Shown one piece after another: positions 1-7,266 of a stretch of 29,245 nt of DNA. Under the pieces are notes generated by a model. It was not told the origin of the DNA. It searched no databases and saw nothing but the letters and a program-made list of their open reading frames with translations. Numbering within the stretch: position 1 is the stretch's first letter; the number at the start of each line of letters is the position of its first letter. Location: the NCBI GenBank assembly GCA_023390055.1, contig JAEWDP010000084.1:1-29245 (forward strand), given 5' to 3'. Both the position numbers and the translations under genes were made by a program. The stretch is from Pseudomonadota bacterium. Lineage in GTDB: Bacteria > Pseudomonadota > Alphaproteobacteria > Rhizobiales > Rhizobiaceae.

Positions 1-1
1 A

Positions 2-316
2 ATGTTCATCGACCTATTGCGCTCGGCTCATGGTGACAAGCTCCTACGGATGAAAGCAGTCGCAGCACTTACCGACGATCCAGAGCGGCCGCTTGTACTG
101 CATGGGGTGCAGGAGGTCTTTCATCCACCGCGAAGATTAAAAGCCTGGCCGCAAGGCTCTGACCGACAAACCCGCATGGTGTTGATCACACAGAATTTGT
201 CCGAAGCCTTTGTAAAGGACCTTTTTGCTGCATTTACCGGCCAACCGCGGATTGACCAGCCAGATCGAGCGGCCTTAGAGGAGAACCCGCTTGCTGTTCC
301 CGGTCTTCGGATGTGA
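2..316 (+). CDS. CobW/CobW_C-domain GTP-binding protein, C-terminal fragment
   Basis: Only the last 104 residues are in the window; the gene continues upstream of base 1, so the first ATG seen is internal. The fragment carries the CobW C-terminal domain: an HGVQEVFHPPRRLKAWP segment, then DRQTRMVLIT, then a short helical tail ending in GLRM. Proteins of this family (CobW, YjiA, ZNG/ZigA) are P-loop GTPases that act as metal (zinc or cobalt) metallochaperones in the cytoplasm; the GTPase half is not visible here. The stop lies 16 bp from the convergent TusA-like gene. Assignment to the family is firm. Which member it is, and whether it serves cobalamin synthesis, cannot be told; cobS/cobT are 8 kb away and not in the same transcription unit. 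Confidence 0.85.
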   Translation: MFIDLLRSAHGDKLLRMKAVAALTDDPERPLVLHGVQEVFHPPRRLKAWPQGSDRQTRMVLITQNLSEAFVKDLFAAFTGQPRIDQPDRAALEENPLAVPGLRM

Positions 317-332
317 GCGAAGCTGCAGGTAG

Positions 333-566
333 TCATCCTTTGCGAATGTGGAAACGATGCCCGTCGGCGGTCTTTTCTGTGTGCAGCAACTCATGTCCCT
401 CCTCGCGACAGAAATGTGGGATATCGACTCCGGCAAGCGGATCGCTTGTTTCAACGACCAGCTCTTCACCGCTCTGGATGGACTTTAGTCGGTGCCGCGT
501 TTTTAGGACAGGTAACGGGCATTTGAGCCCGCGCAGATTGTATGTGATGGCGGCAGTGTCAGGCAT
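333..566 (-). CDS. TusA/SirA-family sulfur carrier protein
   Basis: This is a 77-residue protein of the TusA/SirA family, small cytoplasmic sulfur-relay proteins. The family signature LRGLKCPLPVLK sits at residues 11-22, with the persulfide-carrying cysteine as Cys16 in the CPxP motif. The rest follows the family fold: a central ETSDPLAGVDIPHF strand-helix turn and a C-terminal beta hairpin. Its start codon shares one base with the stop of the upstream L,D-transpeptidase gene (TGATG), which suggests translational coupling and a common transcript. Whether it serves tRNA thiolation, molybdenum cofactor or another sulfur pathway cannot be decided, so no symbol is given. Confidence 0.85.
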   Translation of the reverse strand: MPDTAAITYNLRGLKCPLPVLKTRHRLKSIQSGEELVVETSDPLAGVDIPHFCREEGHELLHTEKTADGHRFHIRKG

Positions 567-1849
567 CAGTCCCGGGTCCAGAACTTCCAGAAAGGCTTCT
601 TCTTACTTTCGCTGAGAGCCGGGGCCGCATAAGCGAGAGGATTCTGATCCGGTATCGGCACAGTTGTTGAAACGGCATTTGCTGCCGTTGTCTGCTCAGG
701 GGTTTGCGCAGTTTGCGCCACATCACTTTGCGGTGGTTGGCGGTCCTGTATCATTTGACCGGTGGCAGTCGAAGGTTGACTTGGTCTGGATGCCAGCACT
801 GTGCCAGCCGTCTTGCCCTTTGGCGTGGACTTCTTGGCCATTAAAGCCTGGAAATCCTCCTGGGTCATCAGCTTGCCGGCTTCAAGTGAACTGCCGGTAG
901 GCGCGTAAGCAAGGTCTCGTCCTTTGCGCTTATCTGCCACAATAGCTTTCCGCTCGGCCTCGGTAGGCTCATACCAGACCATTCCATCCAATTTGCGGAC
1001 GGCCTTGGCATAGGCCAAATCATAGCTCTTCTGGTAAGATGCAAGGGCAATGTTGAGGGTTGATGGTGTCGACATAGGCGGACAGGCGGCAGCGGCGTTA
1101 AGTTGCTGATTTCCCTCGACTTGCTGATTGAATACATACTTTCTTTCGCAGACGTTTACGGTTGGTGGGCGCTTTGTGACCTCGAAATTATCGTAACCGA
1201 CCTTCAACATCTTCCAGAAGTCATAGTGCTCGCTGCTGCGGTGACGCGCCATATTCTCTGCCGTCATACGAAAGGGGAATGCCTGCAACTGAACGGCGGA
1301 CTGACCACCTTTGAATGCATCGCGCGCGAAAGCATAAATCTCCAGAACCTGTGCATCAGTCATGGAGTAGCAGCCGGAGGATGAACATGCCCCGTGGATC
1401 ATCAGATTTGACCCAGTGTGTCCATTGGCCTGATCGTACCGATTAGGATAACCCGTATTGATTGCGAGGAAGTACTTCGAGTTGGGATTCAGATGCGCAC
1501 GCGTTAGGTTGTAAAAGCCCTCCGGTGCCTGACGATCCCCTTCCTTCTGCTTTGGTCCAAGCTTTCCAGACCATGCACAGATCTCATAGTCTGCGATCAT
1601 GTCGAAGCGGTTGTTAGCCTTGGCCTTCCAGACTTCCAGAACGCCCTCTTCCTTGAAGATTCGCACCATAATGGGTGAGGTGCGTGGCATGTCCTTCTTC
1701 TTCATCTCCGAAAGAATTCGAGAAGGCAAAGGATGCTCTACTTTGTTCTTGATCTTGGAGACGTCAACTGAGTCCAGCGTATCGTTACAACCTGCCAAGG
1801 CGGTCGCGATCAGAAAAGCGAGGGCGATGTTTTTCAGTTGCATCTGCAT
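566..1849 (-). CDS. Lipoprotein L,D-transpeptidase of the YafK/DpaA type
   Basis: A 427-residue predicted lipoprotein. Residues 1-20 form a signal peptide ending in the lipobox ALAGC, with Cys21 as the lipidation site. A YkuD-type catalytic domain follows, with the motif HGACSSSGC: His152 and catalytic Cys160. The wording around the motif (SNLMIHGACSSSGCYSMTD) is that of the YafK branch, whose E. coli member DpaA cleaves the bond between Braun lipoprotein and peptidoglycan, so the role may be hydrolytic rather than crosslinking. E. coli YafK is about 246 residues; this protein carries a long C-terminal tail (roughly 330-427), rich in Pro, Gln, Thr and Ala and ending in a basic-aromatic patch (KKPFWKFWTRD). 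No strong ribosome-binding site is visible; Met1 or Met3 could be used. A CtrA-like box lies upstream. Confidence 0.88.
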   Translation of the reverse strand: MQMQLKNIALAFLIATALAGCNDTLDSVDVSKIKNKVEHPLPSRILSEMKKKDMPRTSPIMVRIFKEEGVLEVWKAKANNRFDMIADYEICAWSGKLGPKQKEGDRQAPEGFYNLTRAHLNPNSKYFLAINTGYPNRYDQANGHTGSNLMIHGACSSSGCYSMTDAQVLEIYAFARDAFKGGQSAVQLQAFPFRMTAENMARHRSSEHYDFWKMLKVGYDNFEVTKRPPTVNVCERKYVFNQQVEGNQQLNAAAACPPMSTPSTLNIALASYQKSYDLAYAKAVRKLDGMVWYEPTEAERKAIVADKRKGRDLAYAPTGSSLEAGKLMTQEDFQALMAKKSTPKGKTAGTVLASRPSQPSTATGQMIQDRQPPQSDVAQTAQTPEQTTAANAVSTTVPIPDQNPLAYAAPALSESKKKPFWKFWTRD

Positions 1850-1897
1850 GAACCACGTAAACTGTGTATGACGGACGATATCGGCACAACAGCAGCG

Positions 1898-1929
1898 ATA
1901 ATAAAGCGGTAATCTTTACATCTTCTTAA
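1898..1929 (-). promoter_or_regulatory. CtrA-like box and -10 element before the L,D-transpeptidase gene
   Basis: Read on the minus strand, TTAA-N7-TAAA (1929-1915) matches seven of the eight fixed bases of the alphaproteobacterial CtrA box TTAA-N7-TTAA. TATTAT (1903-1898) follows 11 bases later and could serve as a -10 element, so the box would overlap the -35 position as in CtrA-activated promoters. The transcript would begin about 40 bases before the start codon at 1849. This is motif matching by eye in AT-rich DNA and is not proof of binding. Confidence 0.35.
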
Positions 1930-1987
1930 CTGCTTCGCCCCGTCTGTAAAGCAAAACTATAACTGACGCAGTCTCAGCAGCAATGTG

Positions 1988-2006
1988 GCCAAATTTGGCT
2001 TTTTTT
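1988..2006 (+). terminator. Palindrome followed by seven T, oriented against its neighbours
   Basis: GCCAAATTTGGC is a perfect 12-base palindrome (1988-1999), followed on the plus strand by seven T (2000-2006). It looks like a small intrinsic terminator for plus-strand transcription, although both flanking genes (accA and the L,D-transpeptidase gene) read on the minus strand. With a 4-base loop the stem is only 4 bp, so it would be weak. On the minus strand the A-run comes before the palindrome, which does not fit a normal accA terminator. It could also be a protein-binding palindrome. Confidence 0.3.
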
Positions 2007-2020
2007 GGGAAACTCTCAGA

Positions 2021-2974
2021 TCAGAGATTTCTTCCGATTTGCAGGAACTTCTGTCGACGCGCCGCACGAACCTCGTCACCTGACAGTTTTCCAAGGTCCG
2101 CCAAGGCCGATTCGATGACTTTTCCAGTCGTAGTGATGACAGTTTTTGGGTCCCTGTGGGCGCCGCCGATGGGCTCCGGGATGATGCCGTCAATAATGCC
2201 TAACTCTTTCAAGTCGTCTGCCGTGATCCGCATATTCGTGGCCGCTTCCTTGGCCCGCGTCGAATCGCGCCAGAGAATGGAAGCGGCCCCTTCGGGTGAA
2301 ATAACCGAATAGATAGAGTTTTGAAGCATGTAGACGCAATTGCCTGTTGCAATCGCTATCGCACCGCCTGATCCGCCTTCACCAATTACGACAGATACCA
2401 CTGGTACCCGAACTGCCAGGCACATTTCGGTGGAACGTGCGATTGCCTCTGCCTGGCCACGTTCTTCCGCGCCGACGCCAGGATAAGCCCCGGCTGTGTC
2501 AATTAGCGAAATGATCGGCAAACCGAAGCGATCCGCCATTTCCATGATCCGGATGGCCTTGCGGTAGCCTTCAGGACGCGGGCTCCCAAAATTGTGCTCT
2601 AGTCGACTTTTGGTATCAAAGCCTTTTTCCTGTCCAATTACCGCAACAGGTTGGCCTTTAAAACGTGCCAACCCGGCTTGTATTGCAGCATCCTCCCCGA
2701 AATTGCGATCACCTGCAAGCGGAGTGAAGTCAGTGAGGAGCTGAGCAGCGTAATCAACGAAGTGAGGGCGCTGCGGATGCCGAGCGACTTGTGTCTTCTG
2801 CCATGCGTTCAGTTTCGCGTAAACTTCTTCGGTTGCTTCGCGAACCCGGACTTCCAATCTGGCGATTTCTTCTGAAGTGTCGATGCTCTCGTCTTCGGTG
2901 GCTAGCTTCTTCAGCTCGTGGATCTTTCCTTCGAGGTCTGAGATTGGCTTTTCGAAATCGAGATAAGTCTGCAT
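2021..2974 (-). CDS. accA: Acetyl-CoA carboxylase carboxyltransferase subunit alpha
   Basis: A full-length 317-residue AccA, the usual size. With AccD it forms the carboxyltransferase that moves CO2 from biotin on AccB to acetyl-CoA, making malonyl-CoA, the first committed step of fatty-acid synthesis, in the cytoplasm. Visible landmarks are the N-terminal MQTYLDFEKPI, a coiled region at residues 15-60, RHPQRPHFVDY, FGSPRPEGYRKA, the IDTAGAYPGVGAEERGQ loop, and the glycine-rich GEGGSGGAIAI with ISPEGAASILWRD, which form the crotonase-type active-site region. It lies 41 bp downstream of xerD on the same strand. Chromosomal separation from accD is normal in these bacteria. Confidence 0.98.
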   Translation of the reverse strand: MQTYLDFEKPISDLEGKIHELKKLATEDESIDTSEEIARLEVRVREATEEVYAKLNAWQKTQVARHPQRPHFVDYAAQLLTDFTPLAGDRNFGEDAAIQAGLARFKGQPVAVIGQEKGFDTKSRLEHNFGSPRPEGYRKAIRIMEMADRFGLPIISLIDTAGAYPGVGAEERGQAEAIARSTEMCLAVRVPVVSVVIGEGGSGGAIAIATGNCVYMLQNSIYSVISPEGAASILWRDSTRAKEAATNMRITADDLKELGIIDGIIPEPIGGAHRDPKTVITTTGKVIESALADLGKLSGDEVRAARRQKFLQIGRNL

Positions 2975-3015
2975 GAGATCCGTTTTCCGATTATTCTGGC
3001 CTAGTGGCGGGCCCT

Positions 3016-3957
3016 CTAATCCCGGTTTTTGGCCAGTTTTGCAAGGGGGTGGTGCGTTTGCACAAGCTCCCGCAGTCTTTCGTCGAGAACATGAGTGTAT
3101 ATTTGTGTCGTAGAAATGTCGGAATGACCAAGTAATTCCTGCACCACGCGGAGGTCCGCTCCATTCTGGAGGAGATGACTTGCAAAAGCGTGTCGCATGA
3201 CGTGCGGGGATATGGCGGTGGCTTTAAGACCTGCGCGAGCGGCCAGCGACTTCAAATCACGTGCGAAGACTTGCCGCGACAGAAATCCATCCCTCCCAGG
3301 CGAAGGAAACAGCCACGGGTTGTCTTTGTCATCCAAGGCAGTTTGGCGGGCCTGTCCGTAGCGTGCGAGAGCTTCCACGGCTGATCGCGATAGCGGAACT
3401 AGCCGCTCCTTGTTCCCTTTTCCTCGAATGATCAGAAATCTACCTTCCTGGTCGAGGACCTTCGCAGGCAACGAAACAAGTTCGCTGACGCGCATTCCCG
3501 TGGCATACAGCAACTCAAGCAGGGCCAGCATCCGAAGCGGGGAATATTCGCCAGACGCGGCCTTATTTGCTTCAAGTGCCGCACGTTCGAGAAGGCGAGT
3601 GACGTCATCTTCACTCATGGTTTTCGGGAGCGCACGAACCCTTCTAGGGCTGTCGAGTATGGAGGTTGGGTCGTCACGCCGAAAACCTTCGGAGTACAGG
3701 AACTTGTAGAATTGTCGCATGGCCGAAAGCTTGCGTGACTGGGAGCTGGCGGCAAAGCCTTTTTTGCCGAGGCAAGACAGGTAGAAGCGGAGATCGTCAC
3801 TAGTCGCGTCAAGAAGCTTAATCCTTCTTGTCGTGAGGACAGCTCTCAAATCATCGAGATCGCGCTGGTACGACGCCAGCGTATTGCCTGCGGCACCGCG
3901 CTCCGCACTCATCATTTCCAAGAAAGCTTCGATCTGCGCCTGCGAAAGGTCCACCAT
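3016..3957 (-). CDS. xerD: Site-specific tyrosine recombinase XerD
   Basis: A 313-residue tyrosine recombinase, the usual length for XerD. With XerC it resolves chromosome dimers at dif near the division septum. The N-terminal SAM-like core-binding domain spans about 1-95, the catalytic domain about 110-305. The catalytic set is complete: Arg156 (ATGMRVSEL), Lys180 (RGKGNK), His252 and Arg255 (HVMRH), His278 (LGHSD) and nucleophile Tyr287 (TQIYTH). I chose the ATG at 3957 because the product then begins MVDLSQAQIEAFLEMM, as in related XerD proteins, and starts just after the preceding small gene ends. An in-frame ATG at 4026 with a GGTGGAG motif would add 23 residues but overlap that gene. 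Context (between accA and aroK) and length fit a housekeeping Xer protein, not a phage integrase. Confidence 0.95.
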   Translation of the reverse strand: MVDLSQAQIEAFLEMMSAERGAAGNTLASYQRDLDDLRAVLTTRRIKLLDATSDDLRFYLSCLGKKGFAASSQSRKLSAMRQFYKFLYSEGFRRDDPTSILDSPRRVRALPKTMSEDDVTRLLERAALEANKAASGEYSPLRMLALLELLYATGMRVSELVSLPAKVLDQEGRFLIIRGKGNKERLVPLSRSAVEALARYGQARQTALDDKDNPWLFPSPGRDGFLSRQVFARDLKSLAARAGLKATAISPHVMRHAFASHLLQNGADLRVVQELLGHSDISTTQIYTHVLDERLRELVQTHHPLAKLAKNRD

Positions 3958-3964
3958 ACCGCTC

Positions 3965-4120
3965 TCATGGTCGCTGAATAGGGTTGAGGCGCTCGGACGG
4001 CACTCTGACACTGGCTTCTCGTTCATGAGGCTCCACCAGCAGGACCAATGCAACCATGCTTCCATAGATTATCCCGGCGATGACTGCGAGGATAAAAAGG
4101 AGGCGAAATAGAGTTGGCAT
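3965..4120 (-). CDS. 51-residue single-pass membrane peptide upstream of xerD
   Basis: A small gene encoding 51 residues. MPTLFRLLF is followed by a hydrophobic segment (about residues 5-29, including LAVIAGIIYGSMVALVLLV), which forms one transmembrane helix, and a polar tail EPHEREASVRVPSERL. I chose the ATG at 4120 over earlier in-frame starts because an AAAGGA sequence lies about 12 bases before it. It ends 7 bases before the xerD start, so the two are probably cotranscribed and perhaps coupled. From memory, similar short peptides with a V-P-x-R/D-R/L tail occur at this position in other rhizobia, which supports a real gene; no function is known to me. It diverges from aroK. Confidence 0.65.
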   Translation of the reverse strand: MPTLFRLLFILAVIAGIIYGSMVALVLLVEPHEREASVRVPSERLNPIQRP

Positions 4121-4220
4121 GGGTCGTGTGATCCTTTCGGTGGCACGTTCAAAACTATATGCGAGAACCAGGATAAACATGCAAGGATCGGCAGAAGCGG
4201 GACTTTCACTAATGCCATGA

Positions 4221-4249
4221 CTTGACGCTGCGGATCCATTTGTCGATAC
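4221..4249 (+). promoter_or_regulatory. Probable housekeeping-sigma promoter for aroK-aroB-CorC-like
   Basis: CTTGAC (4221-4226), a 17-base spacer and CGATAC (4244-4249) match the alphaproteobacterial promoter form CTTGAC-N17-CTATAT at all six -35 bases and four of six -10 bases. Transcription would start near 4256, giving a leader of roughly 18 bases before the aroK ATG. A second CTTGAC lies at 4251-4256 but has no fitting -10 before the start codon. Confidence 0.45.
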
Positions 4250-4273
4250 CCTTGACGAAACGGATCTTAAATA

Positions 4274-4867
4274 ATGAACGAGTTTCTCATCCCCGAAGCA
4301 GCGTCTTCTTTGGCCATCGAGGCTCGCGCAGTACTTGGCAAACGCAACCTGATCTTTGTCGGACTTATGGGAGCTGGCAAGTCAGTGATCGGTCGAATGG
4401 TGGCACAAGCTCTGTCGATACAGTTCATTGATACGGATGCGGAGATCGAAAAGGTCTCTCGGATGACTATTCCTGAACTATTCGTTGCTTATGGAGAAAG
4501 CGAATTTCGGTCCCTTGAGATGCGTGTCATTGGCCGGCTTCTGAAGTCTGGGCCGCGTGTGATCTCTACCGGCGGCGGTGCATTCATTAATGACAATACA
4601 CGCAATCTCGTCAAGAAAAATGGTGTTTCGATCTGGTTGAAAGCAGATCTCGATGTGCTCTGGGAGCGGGTAAGCAAGCGTGATAACCGCCCTCTGCTGA
4701 AGACGGAAAATCCAAGACAAACATTGGAAACACTTATGAACCAGCGATATCCAATCTATGCTCAGGCCGACCTGATTGTCCAATCTGGCAATGTCCGCAA
4801 GGAGGTGATGGTAGATGAAGTACTTTCGGCGATAGCTGGTCTGACACAGAAAGGCAAAACTCGATGA
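4274..4867 (+). CDS. aroK: Shikimate kinase
   Basis: A 197-residue shikimate kinase, which phosphorylates shikimate at the 3-hydroxyl with ATP in the fifth step of the chorismate pathway (cytoplasm). The P-loop is GLMGAGKS (residues 30-37). The shikimate-binding DTDAEIE has Asp53 and Asp55, EFRSLE supplies Arg79, and the glycine triplet STGGGAF lies at 98-104. The lid segment RDNRPLL (136-142) closes over ATP. About 20 residues precede the core, as is common in rhizobial AroK. The last codons overlap aroB by 4 bp (ATGA), so the two are translationally coupled. The ribosome-binding site at the chosen ATG is weak. Confidence 0.97.
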   Translation: MNEFLIPEAASSLAIEARAVLGKRNLIFVGLMGAGKSVIGRMVAQALSIQFIDTDAEIEKVSRMTIPELFVAYGESEFRSLEMRVIGRLLKSGPRVISTGGGAFINDNTRNLVKKNGVSIWLKADLDVLWERVSKRDNRPLLKTENPRQTLETLMNQRYPIYAQADLIVQSGNVRKEVMVDEVLSAIAGLTQKGKTR

Positions 4868-5997
4868 ATGCTCCTCCTTTGAGAGTAGACGAGAGATTGG
4901 TGCATGTTCCCCTCGGTGAAAGAGCCTATGACATTCTTATCGGACCTGGGCTGATTTCCCGATCTGGTGGTGAAGTCGCGACGAGGCTCAAGGGACGACG
5001 CGCGGCGATCATCACTGACGAGCATGTGGGGCCCCTCTATCTGGAGCCTCTGATGGACAGTCTGCAAACGGATGGGATCGAGACCGTTTCGCTGACGCTG
5101 CCTGCGGGTGAAAAGACAAAAAGCTTCGACGCTCTTGCGGCCGTGACGGATATGGTTCTTTCGGCACGAATCGAACGTAGTGATGCGGTAATTGCTCTTG
5201 GTGGGGGTGTCATTGGTGATCTTGCTGGGTTTGCGGCCGGTATCGTCCGACGTGGCGTACGCTTTGTTCAGCTCCCAACTTCACTTCTGGCACAGGTTGA
5301 TTCCTCCGTGGGAGGTAAGACCGGCATCAACACGCGCCACGGGAAAAATCTGCTGGGAGTTTTTCACCAGCCGGATCTCGTTCTAGCCGACACAGCCGTC
5401 CTCGATAGTCTCTCGGAGCGAGAGTTTCGTGCTGGCTATGCCGAGATCGTCAAGTACGGGTTGATAGACAAGCCCGAATTTTTTCGCTGGTTGGAATTGC
5501 ACTGGAGGCAGGTGTTCGGTGGTGGGGCGGAGCGAATGGACGCAATTGCGGTCAGTTGTCAGGCCAAGGCCGATGTTGTCGTAGAAGATGAGCGTGAAAC
5601 GGGCCGGCGTGCGCTTCTCAATCTCGGTCACACATTTGGCCATGCACTGGAGGCGGCAACCAGCTATGACAGTGCACGCCTCGTGCACGGGGAAGGCGTC
5701 GCGATCGGGATGGTCCTTGCCCACCAATTCTCTGCACGGCTTAATCTTGCGAGCCCAGATGATGGACAACGCATTGCTGCTCATCTAGTCAAAGTTGGAC
5801 TTCCGACGAAAATAAGTGACATCGCCGGTGAACTTCCACCCAGTGAGGTGCTGATGGAAGCCATTTCGCAGGACAAGAAGGTAAAGAGCGGAAAGCTGAG
5901 TTTCATATTGACCCGGGGGATCGGCCAGTCATTCGTCGCAGACGACGTACCGTCGTCCGAGGTGCTTTCCTTCCTGGAGGACATGAGGTCTCTATGA
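4864..5997 (+). CDS. aroB: 3-dehydroquinate synthase
   Basis: A complete 377-residue AroB, converting DAHP to 3-dehydroquinate with NAD+ and a divalent metal, step two of the chorismate pathway. NAD-binding segments are IALGGGVIGDLAGFAA (about 110-125) and PTSLLAQVDSSVGGKTG (about 138-154), and HGKNLLGVFHQP follows. Likely metal ligands are Glu194 (GYAEIVKYG), His256 (NLGHTFGHALE) and His275 (LVHGEGVAIG). It overlaps aroK by 4 bp at its start and the CorC-like gene by 4 bp at its end (ATGA each time), so three reading frames are chained in one operon. Nothing unusual is seen in the protein itself. Confidence 0.97.
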   Translation: MNAPPLRVDERLVHVPLGERAYDILIGPGLISRSGGEVATRLKGRRAAIITDEHVGPLYLEPLMDSLQTDGIETVSLTLPAGEKTKSFDALAAVTDMVLSARIERSDAVIALGGGVIGDLAGFAAGIVRRGVRFVQLPTSLLAQVDSSVGGKTGINTRHGKNLLGVFHQPDLVLADTAVLDSLSEREFRAGYAEIVKYGLIDKPEFFRWLELHWRQVFGGGAERMDAIAVSCQAKADVVVEDERETGRRALLNLGHTFGHALEAATSYDSARLVHGEGVAIGMVLAHQFSARLNLASPDDGQRIAAHLVKVGLPTKISDIAGELPPSEVLMEAISQDKKVKSGKLSFILTRGIGQSFVADDVPSSEVLSFLEDMRSL

Positions 5998-6881
5998 CGA
6001 TTGCCTCCGGACCTATTCCGAAAGTCGTCAACGCTGTAATACGCGCTATTCTTCGCTGCACCCGCGTGAAGCTTTCGCTTCAGACGCTCGCCCAAATCAG
6101 TCATGACGACCTCCATGCTGCTCTCGACATCGTTCACCAGAACGGAAGGTTCGAAAGGGCGGATAAAGACCGTCTCCATGATTTGTTTGATCTTGAAGAG
6201 CTCGAAGTTTCGGATGTCATGAGGCATCGGACGGCAATGCGCGCGGTGAATGCGGATGACACGCCGGAAACGGTCGTGCGTACGATCCTTGAAAGCTCTT
6301 ATACCCGAATGCCGCTATGGCGAAACTCCACAGAGAACATAATAGGGATTATCCATGCCAAGGATCTCCTTCGCGCTCTTGCTGAGCCGAACGCGGATGC
6401 TTCCACGATCGATATCGTGAAGATCGCCCAGAAACCTTGGTTTGTTCCTGACAGTACTTCTCTGAAGGATCAGCTCAATGCCTTTTTGCGCCATAAAGTG
6501 CATTTTGCAGTCGTCGTTGACGAATATGGCGAGATGCAGGGTATCGTAACGCTTGAGGATATCCTCGAAGAAATAGTTGGTGACATCGCGGATGAGCACG
6601 ATCTGGAAATTCAGGGTGTAAGTCAGGAAACAGATGGGTCCATCACGGTCGATGGGTCGGTTCCCATCCGTGATTTGAACCGGGCGCTCAACTGGAGCCT
6701 GCCCGATGAGGAGGCAACGACAGTTGCCGGCCTTGTCATTCACGAATCGAAGCTGATTCCGCAGGAGCGGCAGGCATTCACTTTTCACGGCAAACGCTTC
6801 ATCATCATCAAACGGGAGAAGAACCGTATTACACGACTTCGAATCCGTCCGGTGGAGCCCGTGGATCTGCCAGCCGAGTAA
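5994..6881 (+). CDS. CorC/HlyC-family CBS protein lacking the DUF21 membrane domain
   Basis: A 295-residue protein. After a short N-terminus (MTIAS) comes GPIPKVVNAVIRAILR, which in full-length rhizobial homologues lies just after the membrane domain. Then come the acidic linker, two CBS domains (about 72-130 and 145-200, with VVVDEYGEMQGIVTLEDILEEIVGDI), and the CorC_HlyC domain (about 208-287, with AGLVIHESKLIPQERQAFTFHGKRF). The gene next to aroB in related genomes usually encodes a protein of about 430 residues that begins with a four-helix DUF21/CNNM domain (from family knowledge; not checked by alignment). Here that part is absent and no frame in front of it can encode it, because the start overlaps the aroB stop. 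The layout resembles E. coli CorC (292 residues), which is soluble and linked to magnesium/cobalt handling. The rest looks intact and is probably expressed. Confidence 0.85.
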   Translation: MTIASGPIPKVVNAVIRAILRCTRVKLSLQTLAQISHDDLHAALDIVHQNGRFERADKDRLHDLFDLEELEVSDVMRHRTAMRAVNADDTPETVVRTILESSYTRMPLWRNSTENIIGIIHAKDLLRALAEPNADASTIDIVKIAQKPWFVPDSTSLKDQLNAFLRHKVHFAVVVDEYGEMQGIVTLEDILEEIVGDIADEHDLEIQGVSQETDGSITVDGSVPIRDLNRALNWSLPDEEATTVAGLVIHESKLIPQERQAFTFHGKRFIIIKREKNRITRLRIRPVEPVDLPAE

Positions 6882-6882
6882 G

Positions 6883-7164
6883 CTACCAGTTTCGGGATTC
6901 ATCCGGCGCTGCTGCTTCGACAGCCAGAGCGTGCAAACCAGCATCGAGGATGGGTCTCAAAATTTCGTTGACGGTCCTGTGTCGCTGGAGCCTGCTCATT
7001 CCGATGAATTTTTCCGACACCACCTTGATCCGCATGTGAGTTTCCCCCTTGCCGTCAAAGCCGGGCTGGTGGCCGGCGTGGTGGTGGCTTTCGTTGATGA
7101 CCTCAAGGCTTTCGGGCACAAGGCCTTTTCGAAGCAATTGTTCAATCTGATTTGTCAACGTCAT
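6883..7164 (-). CDS. bolA: BolA-family protein
   Basis: A 93-residue BolA protein. BolA proteins pair with monothiol glutaredoxins through a shared [2Fe-2S] cluster and affect iron homeostasis and morphology. The family core is visible: helix MTLTNQIEQLLRKGL, then LEVINESHHHAGHQPGF, then ETHMRIKVVSEKF, and the class-typical RHRTVNEIL and HALAVEA segments. His residues at 26-28 and 31 fall in the usual cluster-ligand loop, and the RHRTVNEIL segment carries a further conserved His. AGAGG lies six bases upstream of the ATG, supporting this start. Its stop is one base from the convergent CorC-like gene, and it diverges from the J-domain gene, an arrangement I recall from other Rhizobiales. Confidence 0.93.
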   Translation of the reverse strand: MTLTNQIEQLLRKGLVPESLEVINESHHHAGHQPGFDGKGETHMRIKVVSEKFIGMSRLQRHRTVNEILRPILDAGLHALAVEAAAPDESRNW

Positions 7165-7266
7165 TATCGCCTCTGCGGGTTTGTCCAGGGGGTGATCCAG
7201 AAATCAGTAAGAAACAGGTTTGTCAATTCTTGTCGCGGCGCCGCCTGCACCCCATAATGGAGCAGC

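Noticed and set aside
3016..3957. Integrase of a mobile element
   Set aside because: Length, wording and the accA-aroK neighbourhood fit housekeeping XerD; no attachment repeats or cargo genes were seen.
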